Assembly: GCA_000995845.1 (NCBI GenBank)
Contig: LCEZ01000026.1
Coordinates: forward strand, 1-10,774
Length of the DNA: 10,774 bases
Source: Parcubacteria group bacterium GW2011_GWD2_43_10
Lineage (GTDB): Bacteria; Patescibacteriota; Patescibacteriia; Veblenbacterales; UBA10138
Direction of reading: 5' to 3'
In this document: positions 1 to 6,075 of the stretch, piece by piece
Numbering within the stretch: position 1 is the stretch's first letter
How the letters are laid out: the number at the start of each line of letters is the position of its first letter
Translations under genes and position numbers: made by a program
The notes under the pieces: model-generated
What the model was told of the DNA's origin: nothing
The model's input: the letters and a program-made list of their open reading frames with translations, nothing else
Databases searched by the model: none

Positions 1-92
1 ATGTCCGGCCGGACATAAACATACCACCTGCAGTATTGCCATGTGATGTGCTACTATCTCCGTCAAAATGGTTCGGCCGGACACTTTTGACG
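1..92. repeat. Two CGGCCGGACA palindromic units
   Basis: Bases 1-16 read ATGTCCGGCCGGACAT, a perfect palindrome. Bases 72-83 repeat its core as TTCGGCCGGACA (11 of 12 identical). The second copy sits in the loop of a hairpin whose 8-bp arms are CGTCAAAA (61-68) and TTTTGACG (85-92). The same GTCAAAA/TTTTGACG arms occur again at 5971-6000. The unit is cut by the window edge, so its true left limit is unknown. Confidence 0.6.
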
Positions 93-159
93 ACAACAAA
101 AAAATGAGCATAAACCAACATATGACTAATGTAGAACTATATCAACTTAGCGCTGGTTT

Positions 160-180
160 AAGCCTTGTTCCTCAAGGCTT
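160..180. repeat. 8-bp hairpin
   Basis: AAGCCTTG (160-167) and CAAGGCTT (173-180) form a perfect stem with a 5-nt loop. No T-tract follows on either strand, so it is not an obvious intrinsic terminator. Confidence 0.5.
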
Positions 181-233
181 GACAAAATCCCCCAAATGCG
201 CTATGTTTATATGTTATTTAAGTTCTTTAACAA

Positions 234-281
234 TGGCTGTTTCGTCAGCCATCCGCCACGGCGGATGAGCGCGGAGCGCTC
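234..281. repeat. Three contiguous hairpins
   Basis: Three perfect stems follow each other with almost no spacer: TGGCTG/CAGCCA (234-251), ATCCGCC/GGCGGAT (251-266) and GAGCGC/GCGCTC (267-281). Loops are 6, 2 and 3 nt. A similar run of hairpins occurs at 7465-7529, including a CCGCC/GGCGG and a CAGCC/GGCTG stem. The arrangement suggests accumulated palindromic elements or a multi-branched RNA rather than a terminator, as no T-run follows. Confidence 0.6.
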
Positions 282-395
282 AATAGTCGTACTTCGTTCC
301 CACCATCCTATGGAGGGGAGAAGCAAATAGTCACAGCCGTTCATTGGTGAAAACTAGTGATCCGCTCAAGTCTGTTCGTCGGTATATCGCCTTCG

Positions 396-415
396 CCTGC
401 CTGCCGGTAGGCAGG
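396..415. repeat. CCTGCCTG palindromic repeat, copy 1
   Basis: CCTGCCTG (396-403) faces TAGGCAGG (408-415) across a 4-nt CCGG loop. Weaker pairing continues outward. A second member with the same CCTGCCTG arm and a CAGGCAGG partner lies at 7836-7854. Repeats of this type are, from memory, common between genes of Patescibacteria; no search was possible here. Confidence 0.65.
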
Positions 416-488
416 GGCAAAGGTATACTAATTCTCCTTCAGGGTAGTGGGAATGAAATTAATCAAAAACAAAACAGGAGTACTAATA

Positions 489-788
489 ATGAACAAGCAA
501 CTATTATTAACCGCTTGTGCCGTAGTTATTATCAGTATCATGACAATAGTGGGAATAAATATACTCTCACAATCAACCGAACAATCGGAAACAACAGTGT
601 ACTGCATAGTCACTGATAATCCAGTATGGGGCCAAGGAATTGGCCAGGCTGGCGCCCAAAGGCTAGATAACGGATGTGAGCTTAATGTATTCTTTAATAA
701 TTCCAAGATTAAACTTGGAACGCTAGTAAGAGTTGTCGTGCAACCTAACGCAACCGACTCTCTTTACGCTGAGCCATATATACAATAA
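489..788 (+). CDS. Small membrane-anchored protein, unknown function
   Basis: A 99-residue protein of unknown family. Residues 1-7 are MNKQLLL, followed by a hydrophobic stretch to about residue 26 that would act as a signal anchor or uncleaved signal peptide. The remaining ~70 residues are polar and probably outside the cell. Two cysteines (in YCIV and NGCEL) in this outer part could form a disulphide. The ATG at 489 is preferred because AGGAG ends 8 nt upstream (476-480). An in-frame ATG at 447 would add 14 residues but has no comparable binding site. The 39-aa membrane ORF at 850 follows on the same strand before a terminator, so the two may be co-transcribed. Presence of the gene is fairly certain; function is not inferable. 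Confidence 0.65.
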   Translation: MNKQLLLTACAVVIISIMTIVGINILSQSTEQSETTVYCIVTDNPVWGQGIGQAGAQRLDNGCELNVFFNNSKIKLGTLVRVVVQPNATDSLYAEPYIQ

Positions 789-849
789 ATTTTTTAAAAC
801 CCAAAAATCCCCCGGCGCCGTGGGCTAATACGGGCAAAGGAGAATTAAA

Positions 850-969
850 ATGAGATTGTATTCCCGGCATGAAGGGATTAAAATGGAAAGAACTTCCTGT
901 TATAGTTTATACTGTAGGCTTTGGACCGCCGCAGTCATAATCAGCGTTATTTTATATATTGCTCTATAG
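850..969 (+). CDS. Predicted 39-aa single-span membrane protein
   Basis: A 39-codon reading frame starts at ATG 850 and ends at TAG 967-969. It has one of the best ribosome binding sites in the window: AAAGGAGA with GGAG at 839-842, 7 nt before the ATG. The N-terminal half is basic and polar (MRLYSRHEG), with two cysteines near residues 17 and 22. Residues 25-39 (WTAAVIISVILYIAL) are hydrophobic and long enough for one membrane span ending at the C-terminus, giving an N-in tail-anchored topology. An intrinsic terminator follows 24 nt after the stop. The family is unknown. It could be non-coding chance, but the binding site, membrane segment and terminator together argue for a real small gene. 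Confidence 0.5.
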   Translation: MRLYSRHEGIKMERTSCYSLYCRLWTAAVIISVILYIAL

Positions 970-992
970 CAACAAACGCAGCAAAAAATTCT

Positions 993-1019
993 GGACTCCA
1001 CAAATTGGGGTCCTTTTTT
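993..1019 (+). terminator. Intrinsic terminator
   Basis: GGACTCC (993-999) pairs with GGGGTCC (1007-1013), one G-U, 7-nt loop, followed by six T. It closes the 489-969 transcription unit. Its 3' end is the start of the 49-bp repeat. Confidence 0.8.
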
Positions 1020-1059
1020 ATTCCCTTGAAAAAAATCCCTATTTCTGCTAGGTTTAGGC
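1011..1059 (+). repeat. 49-bp direct repeat, copy 1 (terminator-promoter segment)
   Basis: This segment is 45/49 identical to 2293-2341, a period of 1282 bp. It begins in the T-tract of the preceding terminator and includes TTGAAA (1026-1031), a 17-nt spacer and TGC-TAGGTT (1046-1054), which resembles a -35 box and an extended -10 box. The spacer is conserved too, which points to recent duplication rather than only shared promoter boxes. Confidence 0.75.
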
Positions 1060-1063
1060 AAAC

Positions 1064-1091
1064 TTGACTTTTTTAAAATTTGAGCTAAAGT
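1064..1091 (+). promoter_or_regulatory. Candidate promoter of the exported-protein gene
   Basis: TTGACT (1064-1069) and TAAAGT (1086-1091) are separated by 16 nt, giving a leader of about 50 nt before ATG 1147. It may act together with the promoter-like pair inside the 49-bp repeat just upstream. Confidence 0.45.
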
Positions 1092-1146
1092 ATGTAAAAT
1101 TGCATACATAATAAATAACCTTTTTCTTTAACAATTAGAGGTAAAA

Positions 1147-2271
1147 ATGCGTTACTTACTAGTACTTATCGTATGCCTTGCCTTCCCTGCCTTGTCGCAA
1201 ACCACCTCTGATTCAATCCCAATGGATCACAGGCTGGTTATATCAGCGATGCTTAGAACCTACTCGCTTCACCAAGGTGGAAAAGTTAATTTCTCCGTAT
1301 CAGAAAAATCAGAATTCTTAAGGTCATGGTCATTTTATTTAAATGATTATCTGCCCGATATTAACCTGTCCGATAACCGTTTATCTCATCTCGCCACCCA
1401 AACCAAAAATGTACTTACCATAGGTTTTATGGATGCGTCTTTAAAAGGCGGGTGGGCAGAGCGCTATAATCACTATGAGAATTTTTGGCGATCAGGGCTG
1501 ATGGGGGGTCATGGTTATGGTGAGATCATAACCGGCCTACTGGTAGCTTCTAGCCTAGAGTATGGCCTCAGGAATGGAGACAACAATCTGTGGAAATGCG
1601 GTTTGCTTTTCCTGAGTCAAGCTACGCTCGCGAGTGTACTTGAACATGCGGGTTACTGGATTTTTGTGAATTCTAGTATTCCTATTCAGGCACCTAACGG
1701 TGAATATTACGGTTGGCGCAATGAACCGCGTTGGCGTTACGGTCTTGGCAATAACGATGCCAACTGGATGATAAATACACCAGCTGGCTGGGTGAATGGC
1801 ATCATTTACGACGATCCACCGCCCAAAGTAAGAAAAGAATCAGTTTTTCTTTCCCTACCTATTCTCTACGCCTGTTCCTATCTTCTCTTACTACCAGGTG
1901 ATCTCAAGGCCCCTAAAGAAAATAAAATTATCAACTTTGAACCAACTATCTACTTTGATGGGGCTAATGCTCAACCAGGCCCAGGCTTATACTTTAGCTC
2001 ATTAAAAATGGGCCTGAGCTGGCGGCAAAAAATTGGTACAGGAGTTACAAGCGAGATACTCTTTTACACTTCTGAGGAATTTTCGCCTCGGATAAACTTG
2101 TCATTAGTACTGCCTACTTTGATATTGCAAACAAAATTAGGTGGGGTAAACCAAGGTAAAAATATTAGCCTGCTAGGAGGCGAAATATTCTTTTCTAGCG
2201 GCCAAAAGTATTTCGGCTTAGGCTATGCCAAACCAACAATATATTTTTTTTGCAACTGGATAATTCTGTAA
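1147..2271 (+). CDS. Exported protein of unknown function, 374 aa
   Basis: I do not recognise this family. The ATG at 1147 has AGAGG 5 nt upstream. Residues 1-17 (MRYLLVLIVCLAFPALS) form a signal peptide with a plausible cleavage before QTTSD. The middle (about 60-215) is rich in tryptophan, glycine and asparagine, with motifs such as GGHGYGEIITGL and EHAGYW. A hydrophobic stretch near residues 230-246 (VFLSLPILYACSYLLLL) may be a membrane span. The last ~110 residues alternate polar and hydrophobic residues and end in a run of aromatics (IYFFCNWIIL), which resembles beta-strands of a barrel. That would be odd in a lineage without a typical outer membrane. The gene has its own promoter candidate and terminator and lies between two 49-bp repeats, so it looks like a self-contained cassette. 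Coding is certain; role, fold and location past the membrane are open. Confidence 0.75.
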   Translation: MRYLLVLIVCLAFPALSQTTSDSIPMDHRLVISAMLRTYSLHQGGKVNFSVSEKSEFLRSWSFYLNDYLPDINLSDNRLSHLATQTKNVLTIGFMDASLKGGWAERYNHYENFWRSGLMGGHGYGEIITGLLVASSLEYGLRNGDNNLWKCGLLFLSQATLASVLEHAGYWIFVNSSIPIQAPNGEYYGWRNEPRWRYGLGNNDANWMINTPAGWVNGIIYDDPPPKVRKESVFLSLPILYACSYLLLLPGDLKAPKENKIINFEPTIYFDGANAQPGPGLYFSSLKMGLSWRQKIGTGVTSEILFYTSEEFSPRINLSLVLPTLILQTKLGGVNQGKNISLLGGEIFFSSGQKYFGLGYAKPTIYFFCNWIIL

Positions 2272-2301
2272 AAGGATAGATTAAAAAATCTGTCCTTTTT
2301 T
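2271..2301 (+). terminator. Intrinsic terminator
   Basis: Bases 2271-2282 and 2287-2298 form a 12-bp stem (one T-G pair) with an AAAA loop, and the right arm runs into six T (2296-2301). It starts at the last base of the stop codon of the exported-protein gene. Confidence 0.85.
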
Positions 2302-2341
2302 ATTACCTTGAAAAAAATCCCTTTTTCTGCTAGGCTTGGGC
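2293..2341 (+). repeat. 49-bp direct repeat, copy 2
   Basis: Second copy of the segment at 1011-1059, with four substitutions. It keeps TTGAAA (2308-2313), a 17-nt spacer and TGC-TAGGCT (2328-2336). Lying upstream of rel, it is the best visible candidate for the rel promoter, with a leader of about 75 nt. Confidence 0.7.
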
Positions 2342-2391
2342 GCATGGATGATCGTAGAACTTCATGCGTAATTCGGGCCTAAATTCATCCA

Positions 2392-2419
2392 TTTTGATTT
2401 TTGATATTTGAATTTTGCA
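2392..2419 (+). repeat. Heptad repeat TTTTGAT before rel
   Basis: Four degenerate 7-bp units: TTTTGAT, TTTTGAT, ATTTGAA, TTTTGCA. The first 19 bases (TTTTGATTTTTGATATTTG, 2392-2410) are identical to a segment upstream of parB on the other strand. The repeat overlaps the chosen rel start codon. Confidence 0.6.
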
Positions 2420-3896
2420 TTTAAAAAACCTGGTTTTACAGAACAATCCTGAGGCGGATCTAACTATGTTGGAATTGGCTTATGATTTTGCCAATAAAGC
2501 ACATGCCGGGCAAAAACGGCTAGATGGCACGGATTATATTACTCACTCCCTAGCGACTGCACTCACTTTAGCCAAAATGAACTTGGACCAAGATACTATA
2601 ATTGCCGGCCTGCTTCATGATGTGCCAGAAGATACCGCCATCCCTCTAGAAGAAGTGGAAAAGAATTTTGGCCCACAAGTTGGCAAGTTAGTTAGGGGCG
2701 TTACTAAATTGGGCAAAATAAAATATCGCGGCCTGGAACGTTATGCTGAAAATTTACGCAAAATGTTTGTGGCTATGGCTGAAGATGTAAGGGTGGTTAT
2801 TATTAAGCTGACTGACCGGCTGCATAATTTAGAAACCTTGGATTCGCTACCGCCAGTCAAGCAACAGCGCATTGCCCGCGAGACTTTGGAAATTTACGCC
2901 CCTATTGCCAATCGCTTAGGTATTGGCGAACTTAAGGGTGAATTGGAGGATCTGGCTTTCCGCTATGTTTACCCAGAAGAATACACCTGGGTGGTGAAGC
3001 AATCAAAAACCAGATTGGAAGATCAGCTGGCTTATATTAATGAAGTAATTGAAAAACTCAAAGAGCTGTTACAAAAAAATGGAGTTAAGTTTATCTCAAT
3101 TCACGGCCGGATGAAACATCTTTATTCGCTATACCGCAAGCTACAACGCAAGGATATGGATATTTCAAAGGTATATGACTTGGTGGCGGTGCGCATTATC
3201 GTAAATAATGAAGCTGATTGTTATCATGTGCTGGGGCTACTGCACAGCCAATGGAAGCCATTGCCTGGACGCATTAAAGATTACATCGCCCAGCCCAAAC
3301 CTAATGGTTATCGGAGTTTACACACCACTGTTTTTGGCGAAGCTGGCAGAATTGTTGAATTCCAAATCCGAGATACTGAGATGCATGATCACGCTGAATA
3401 TGGTATTGCTGCTCACTGGCATTATAAAGAAGGCCGCCAAGCCGAGCTTAAACTGCCACCAGAACAACTAAAATGGATTACGGAGCTGCTACAATGGCAA
3501 AAAGAAATTTCTGATAATGAACAATATTTGGATAGCCTAAAACTGGATATATTCCAGAACAGGATTTTTGTATTTACGCCTAAAGGCGACGTTATAGATT
3601 TGCCCGAGGATGCCACGCCGGTTGATTTTGCTTATTATATTCACTCTGATATTGGCAACCGCTGTACCGGTGCGCGGATAAACGAAAAAATGAGCCCACT
3701 GGATACGATGCTGAAAAGCGGTGATTTAGTGGAAATAATCGTGGATAAAAACCGCGCCGGCCCAGCGGAAGATTGGCTAAAGTTTGCTAAAACCAATATG
3801 GCGCGCACTCATATAAAATCTTTCCTCAAGAAAAAACGAGGCGGCCTAGCTAAAATATTTAGCCGGCGTCAAGCCAAAACAACAAACCCGTCCTAA
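2415..3896 (+). CDS. rel: Rel/SpoT (p)ppGpp synthetase-hydrolase lacking ACT domain
   Basis: Makes and degrades the stringent-response alarmone (p)ppGpp in the cytoplasm. Domains in order: HD hydrolase (about 25-175), with H44, H68-D69, E72-D73 (LLHDVPEDT) and D134/N138 (KLTDRLHN) all present; synthetase (about 215-340), with GRMKHLYSLY, D255 in YDLVAVR, NGYRSLH and E315 in VEFQIR; TGS (about 382-445). Both catalytic domains look intact, so it is probably bifunctional. It ends at 493 aa, about 50 residues after TGS, without the C-terminal zinc-finger and ACT regions of typical ~730-aa Rel proteins. The start is uncertain: TTG 2415 is preferred over ATG 2466 because residues such as NNPEADL match the usual N-terminal lead-in of the family, and a stop lies just upstream at 2409. 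No Shine-Dalgarno sequence precedes it. Confidence 0.95.
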   Translation: MHLKNLVLQNNPEADLTMLELAYDFANKAHAGQKRLDGTDYITHSLATALTLAKMNLDQDTIIAGLLHDVPEDTAIPLEEVEKNFGPQVGKLVRGVTKLGKIKYRGLERYAENLRKMFVAMAEDVRVVIIKLTDRLHNLETLDSLPPVKQQRIARETLEIYAPIANRLGIGELKGELEDLAFRYVYPEEYTWVVKQSKTRLEDQLAYINEVIEKLKELLQKNGVKFISIHGRMKHLYSLYRKLQRKDMDISKVYDLVAVRIIVNNEADCYHVLGLLHSQWKPLPGRIKDYIAQPKPNGYRSLHTTVFGEAGRIVEFQIRDTEMHDHAEYGIAAHWHYKEGRQAELKLPPEQLKWITELLQWQKEISDNEQYLDSLKLDIFQNRIFVFTPKGDVIDLPEDATPVDFAYYIHSDIGNRCTGARINEKMSPLDTMLKSGDLVEIIVDKNRAGPAEDWLKFAKTNMARTHIKSFLKKKRGGLAKIFSRRQAKTTNPS

Positions 3897-3928
3897 ATTG
3901 GTTAAAGCCGGACGAGTTCGTTGTTTTG
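3875..3928. terminator. Bidirectional terminator between rel and parB
   Basis: A 19-bp inverted repeat (3875-3893 with 3910-3928) separates two convergent genes. Its left arm is the last part of the rel coding region. Read on the minus strand, all 19 positions pair, two as G-U. Read on the plus strand, the same two positions become A-C mismatches. It therefore fits best as the end of the parA-parB transcript, and only imperfectly as the rel terminator. Confidence 0.65.
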
Positions 3929-3944
3929 ATAGCTTAGTTTGGTT

Positions 3945-4841
3945 CTATCTATCTAGCTTACTCATTAAGTCAGCTAATTCTTCTTGTGAATAAAAAACAA
4001 TTTCAATCAACCCGCGCTGGGGCGTACCGCGGATTTTTACCCTAGTGCCCAACTTAGCCTGCAGCCGCTGTTCCAAATTCCTTAATTCTGGTGAAACTGT
4101 GCCAACTCGACGCTGGTGAGAGCGAACACGCACACCCTGGGCCTTAAGTTCAGCCAAATGCACTGGTAAGCCTTCCCGAACTATTGAGGCAAAAAACTTT
4201 TCCTGCTCAGCCTGTGTAGGTAAGCTTAATATTACTTTAGCATGCCCGACGGTAATTCGCCCCTCCTGCAGTGCCTGCTGAATGGCTGGGGATAAGGTCA
4301 AAAGCCTTTCAATATTAGCTACTTGGGAACGGGATTTGCCCACCTGTTTGGCAACTTGCTCCTGGGTTAAATTGAATTCATCTTGTAATCGGCGATAAGC
4401 CGCCGCTTCTTCTAAGGGGTTCAAATTCTGTCGCTGAATATTTTCCACCAAAGCTAATTCCAATCTTTCTTGCTCCCCGGTTTGACGAATTATCACCGGC
4501 ACTTCAGTTAACCCGGCTTGTTGAGCGGCTCGCCAGCGCCTTTCCCCCACCACCAGCTGATAGCGACCATTGGCTAAAAGTGTAACCACCAACGGCTGTA
4601 AAATCCCATGCACTTTAATAGAAGCCACTAATTCACTTAAGCCCGCCTCATCAAATTGTTTACGGGGCTGTTGTTTGTTGGGTTCTATCAGCTGCAACGA
4701 AATCTTTTGCACATTAGAGGCACTGGCTGGCACTGATTGCACATGAACAGTTTCACTAACACTGGTTTTTGGCTCATCTCCTATCCGCTTACTCGGGATA
4801 AGTGCACTTAAACCTTTACCTAATTGAAATGATTTTGCCAT
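3945..4841 (-). CDS. parB: ParB/Spo0J chromosome partition CTPase
   Basis: Centromere-binding protein that loads as a CTP-dependent clamp on parS and works with ParA. In 298-residue numbering: a short N-terminal ParA-contact peptide (MAKSFQLGKGLSALIPSK); CTP-binding N domain from about 45, with GERRW at 99-103 and ENIQR at 133-137; helix-turn-helix at about 158-180 (LTQEQVAKQVGKSRSQVANI); and a C-terminal dimerisation segment after about 250. Length is normal for the family. ATG 4841 is preferred over TTG 4862 because family members usually begin just before the LGKGLSALI peptide; no clear ribosome binding site is visible for either. It lies downstream of parA in the usual order, but 240 bp away. 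No full parS site was found in the window. Confidence 0.95.
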   Translation of the reverse strand: MAKSFQLGKGLSALIPSKRIGDEPKTSVSETVHVQSVPASASNVQKISLQLIEPNKQQPRKQFDEAGLSELVASIKVHGILQPLVVTLLANGRYQLVVGERRWRAAQQAGLTEVPVIIRQTGEQERLELALVENIQRQNLNPLEEAAAYRRLQDEFNLTQEQVAKQVGKSRSQVANIERLLTLSPAIQQALQEGRITVGHAKVILSLPTQAEQEKFFASIVREGLPVHLAELKAQGVRVRSHQRRVGTVSPELRNLEQRLQAKLGTRVKIRGTPQRGLIEIVFYSQEELADLMSKLDR

Positions 4842-4850
4842 ACTTAGAAA

Positions 4851-4878
4851 ATCAAAAAGCAAATATCAAAAATCAAAA
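4851..4878 (-). repeat. Heptad repeat TTTTGAT before parB
   Basis: Read on the minus strand it is TTTTGAT, TTTTGAT, ATTTGCT, TTTTGAT, ending 9 nt before the parB ATG. Its first 19 bases match the segment before rel exactly. It could be a promoter-proximal AT-rich element or a translation-enhancing leader; the sequence does not decide. Confidence 0.6.
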
Positions 4879-4906
4879 CTATGGATTATTGAATAAATAC
4901 TCTTTT

Positions 4907-5069
4907 GCCGCCCTGTCGTAGTGTCAGCTACAGAGCGGAAGACGCCTGAGCGCCCGGTACCACCGTGTTGTAGCTGCTGGCGCATAGGCGGAACCAGTGA
5001 AGGCGGCGAGCACTGCCTGACACGAAGACCGGCGTGGCGACTTTTGTGCCACTTTTCTAGAAAAGTGGC
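4907..5069. repeat. GC-rich folded element between parA and parB
   Basis: The 240-bp gap inside the par operon contains nested inverted repeats. GTGTCAG (4921-4927) faces CTGACAC (5017-5023). Inside them, CGCC (4943-4946) faces GGCG (4987-4990) and GCGCC (4950-4954) faces GGCGC (4979-4983), capped by a CGGT-ACC-ACCG hairpin (4955-4965). Outside them, GCCGCC (4907-4912) roughly faces GGCGTGGC (5031-5038). A 22-bp perfect palindrome follows at 5048-5069, arms GCCACTTTTCT. GTGGC (5034-5038) can pair with the same GCCAC (5048-5052), giving two mutually exclusive hairpins. No T-run follows on the minus strand, so it is not a standard terminator. Short overlapping minus-strand frames here show no protein-like features. 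It is probably an inserted palindromic element or a structured leader for parB. Confidence 0.6.
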
Positions 5070-5101
5070 TAAAATATAATTTGTTATTGTACTGGGCATA
5101 A

Positions 5102-5878
5102 CTATAAAGCCGGCTGTTCAAATAAACTTAAAAATTCTTGAGCTAAAGCCTGGTAAGCTTCAGCCCCGCGTGAATGAGAATCATATAAAGCAATAGGTTG
5201 GCCAAAACTTGGTGCTTCCGCTAACTTAACATTGCGTGGAATCATGGTAGCAAATAATTTATTAGGAAAATGAGTTTTAAGTTCTTCCACTACGGCACCA
5301 GCTAATCTGTTCCTGCCATCATACATTGTAACAAATGCCCCCAAAACCTGTAAGTTAGGATTCAATCCTTGCTGCACTAAATTTATAGTATTAAGCAATT
5401 GTCCTAGGCCTTCCAAAGAATAGTATTCTGCCTGCAATGGTATTAATACCCGATCTGCTGCGACCAGGGCATTAATGGTCAATAATCCTAAACTAGGCGG
5501 GCAATCTATTAAAACAATGTCATAATCAGGCAATAAATTGCTTAGAGCTTTTTGCAAACGATATTCGCGCTCATCAGCATTCACTAATTCTACAGCCGCA
5601 CCGGCTAAATCAGCATGAGCTGGCATTAGCCACAACCTTTCTAAAGCAGAGGCTTTTACAGAATCTATTGCCTTGTCCGGCTCAATCAAAGCATGATATA
5701 CATGTTTATCCCCTTCAGCTAAACGCACACCCAGGCCGGCCGAAGCATTGGCCTGCGGATCAAAATCAACTAATAAAACTCGCTTGCCGGCACGAGCGAG
5801 GTAAGCGGCCAAGTTAACAGCGGTCGTGGTCTTGCCTACCCCACCTTTTTGGTTAGCGAGCGCTATAGTTATTGGCAT
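5102..5878 (-). CDS. parA: ParA/Soj partition ATPase
   Basis: Deviant-Walker ATPase that binds DNA non-specifically and positions ParB-parS complexes during chromosome segregation. It is 258 aa, normal for Soj. The Walker A motif with signature lysine is KGGVGKTT (11-18). Switch I is VDFDPQANAS (37-46) and Walker B is IVLIDCPP (121-128). Later conserved segments include PLQAEYYSLEGL and MYDGRN. There is no N-terminal helix-turn-helix, so this is the short chromosomal type. The ATG is at 5878. A strong promoter lies so close that transcription would start only about 5-6 nt before it, leaving the AAGG upstream of the ATG untranscribed. parB follows on the same strand. Confidence 0.97.
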   Translation of the reverse strand: MPITIALANQKGGVGKTTTAVNLAAYLARAGKRVLLVDFDPQANASAGLGVRLAEGDKHVYHALIEPDKAIDSVKASALERLWLMPAHADLAGAAVELVNADEREYRLQKALSNLLPDYDIVLIDCPPSLGLLTINALVAADRVLIPLQAEYYSLEGLGQLLNTINLVQQGLNPNLQVLGAFVTMYDGRNRLAGAVVEELKTHFPNKLFATMIPRNVKLAEAPSFGQPIALYDSHSRGAEAYQALAQEFLSLFEQPAL

Positions 5879-5890
5879 AAATATACCTTA

Positions 5891-5919
5891 ATTATACTTT
5901 TTGAAACACGCTTTGACAA
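5891..5919 (-). promoter_or_regulatory. parA promoter, near-leaderless
   Basis: On the minus strand: TTGTCA (5919-5914), 17-nt spacer, TATAAT (5896-5891). Only 12 nt separate the -10 box from the parA ATG, so the expected start site is about 5-6 nt before the start codon. Confidence 0.7.
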
Positions 5920-5941
5920 TTTACGTTATTATAACTATGAT
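5913..5941 (+). promoter_or_regulatory. Promoter of the tRNA-Leu locus
   Basis: TTGACA (5913-5918), 17-nt spacer, TATGAT (5936-5941). The -35 box shares five bases with the -35 box of the divergent parA promoter. Transcription from about 5948 would make a ~130-nt leader before tRNA-Leu. Confidence 0.75.
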
Positions 5942-5960
5942 TGGGTGTGCTTTTAGTTAG

Positions 5961-6075
5961 GGGCGAGTGGGTCAAAAGCGAAATAGTGTAGCTTTTGACG
6001 GGCAGTCAAAAACTGCCCGGGCCGACACGAGCCTCTACTTTTTGCTCAAGACTGGTGTCGAGATTTTAACAACTT
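5961..6075 (+). other. Hairpin-rich leader with duplicated tRNA-Leu 5' end
   Basis: Bases 5961-5970 (GGGCGAGTGG) duplicate exactly the first ten bases of tRNA-Leu at 6076-6085. Between the copies lie three inverted repeats: GTCAAAAGC/GCTTTTGAC (5971-5979 and 5991-5999), GGGCAGT/ACTGCCC (6000-6006 and 6012-6018) and CGACAC/GTGTCG (6023-6028 and 6055-6060). The second hairpin contains TCAAAAAC, also present in the tRNA-Leu anticodon loop region, so it may be an anticodon-arm relic. Confidence 0.6.

Larger units (their letters stand above)
1..488. other. Gene-poor stretch rich in palindromes
   Basis: No credible gene was found here. Open frames on either strand are short, lack ribosome binding sites and cross the hairpins. 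The stretch holds a 16-bp perfect palindrome at its left edge, a CGTCAAAA/TTTTGACG hairpin (61-92), an 8-bp hairpin (160-180), three hairpins packed end to end (234-281) and a CCTGCCTG-type palindromic repeat (396-415). A TATACT at 424-429 could serve as a -10 box for the gene at 489, but no matching -35 box is visible. Confidence 0.6.

Noticed and set aside
68..268. 66-codon open frame on the plus strand
   Set aside because: No ribosome binding site, crosses four hairpins, and its protein shows no membrane, signal or domain pattern.
344..706. Other frames overlapping the small membrane protein on both strands
   Set aside because: They lack start signals; the 489-788 frame has the Shine-Dalgarno site and a signal-anchor pattern.
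2341..2368. CGCATG/CATGCG inverted repeat before rel
   Set aside because: Only 6 bp with a 16-nt loop; could easily be chance.
4866..5121. Two minus-strand frames between parA and parB
   Set aside because: Both are read through the folded element, overlap each other in different frames and look like translated repeats.
5897..5911. Possible parS site near parA
   Set aside because: Only one half (TGTTTCA on the minus strand) matches the palindromic consensus; the other half is absent.
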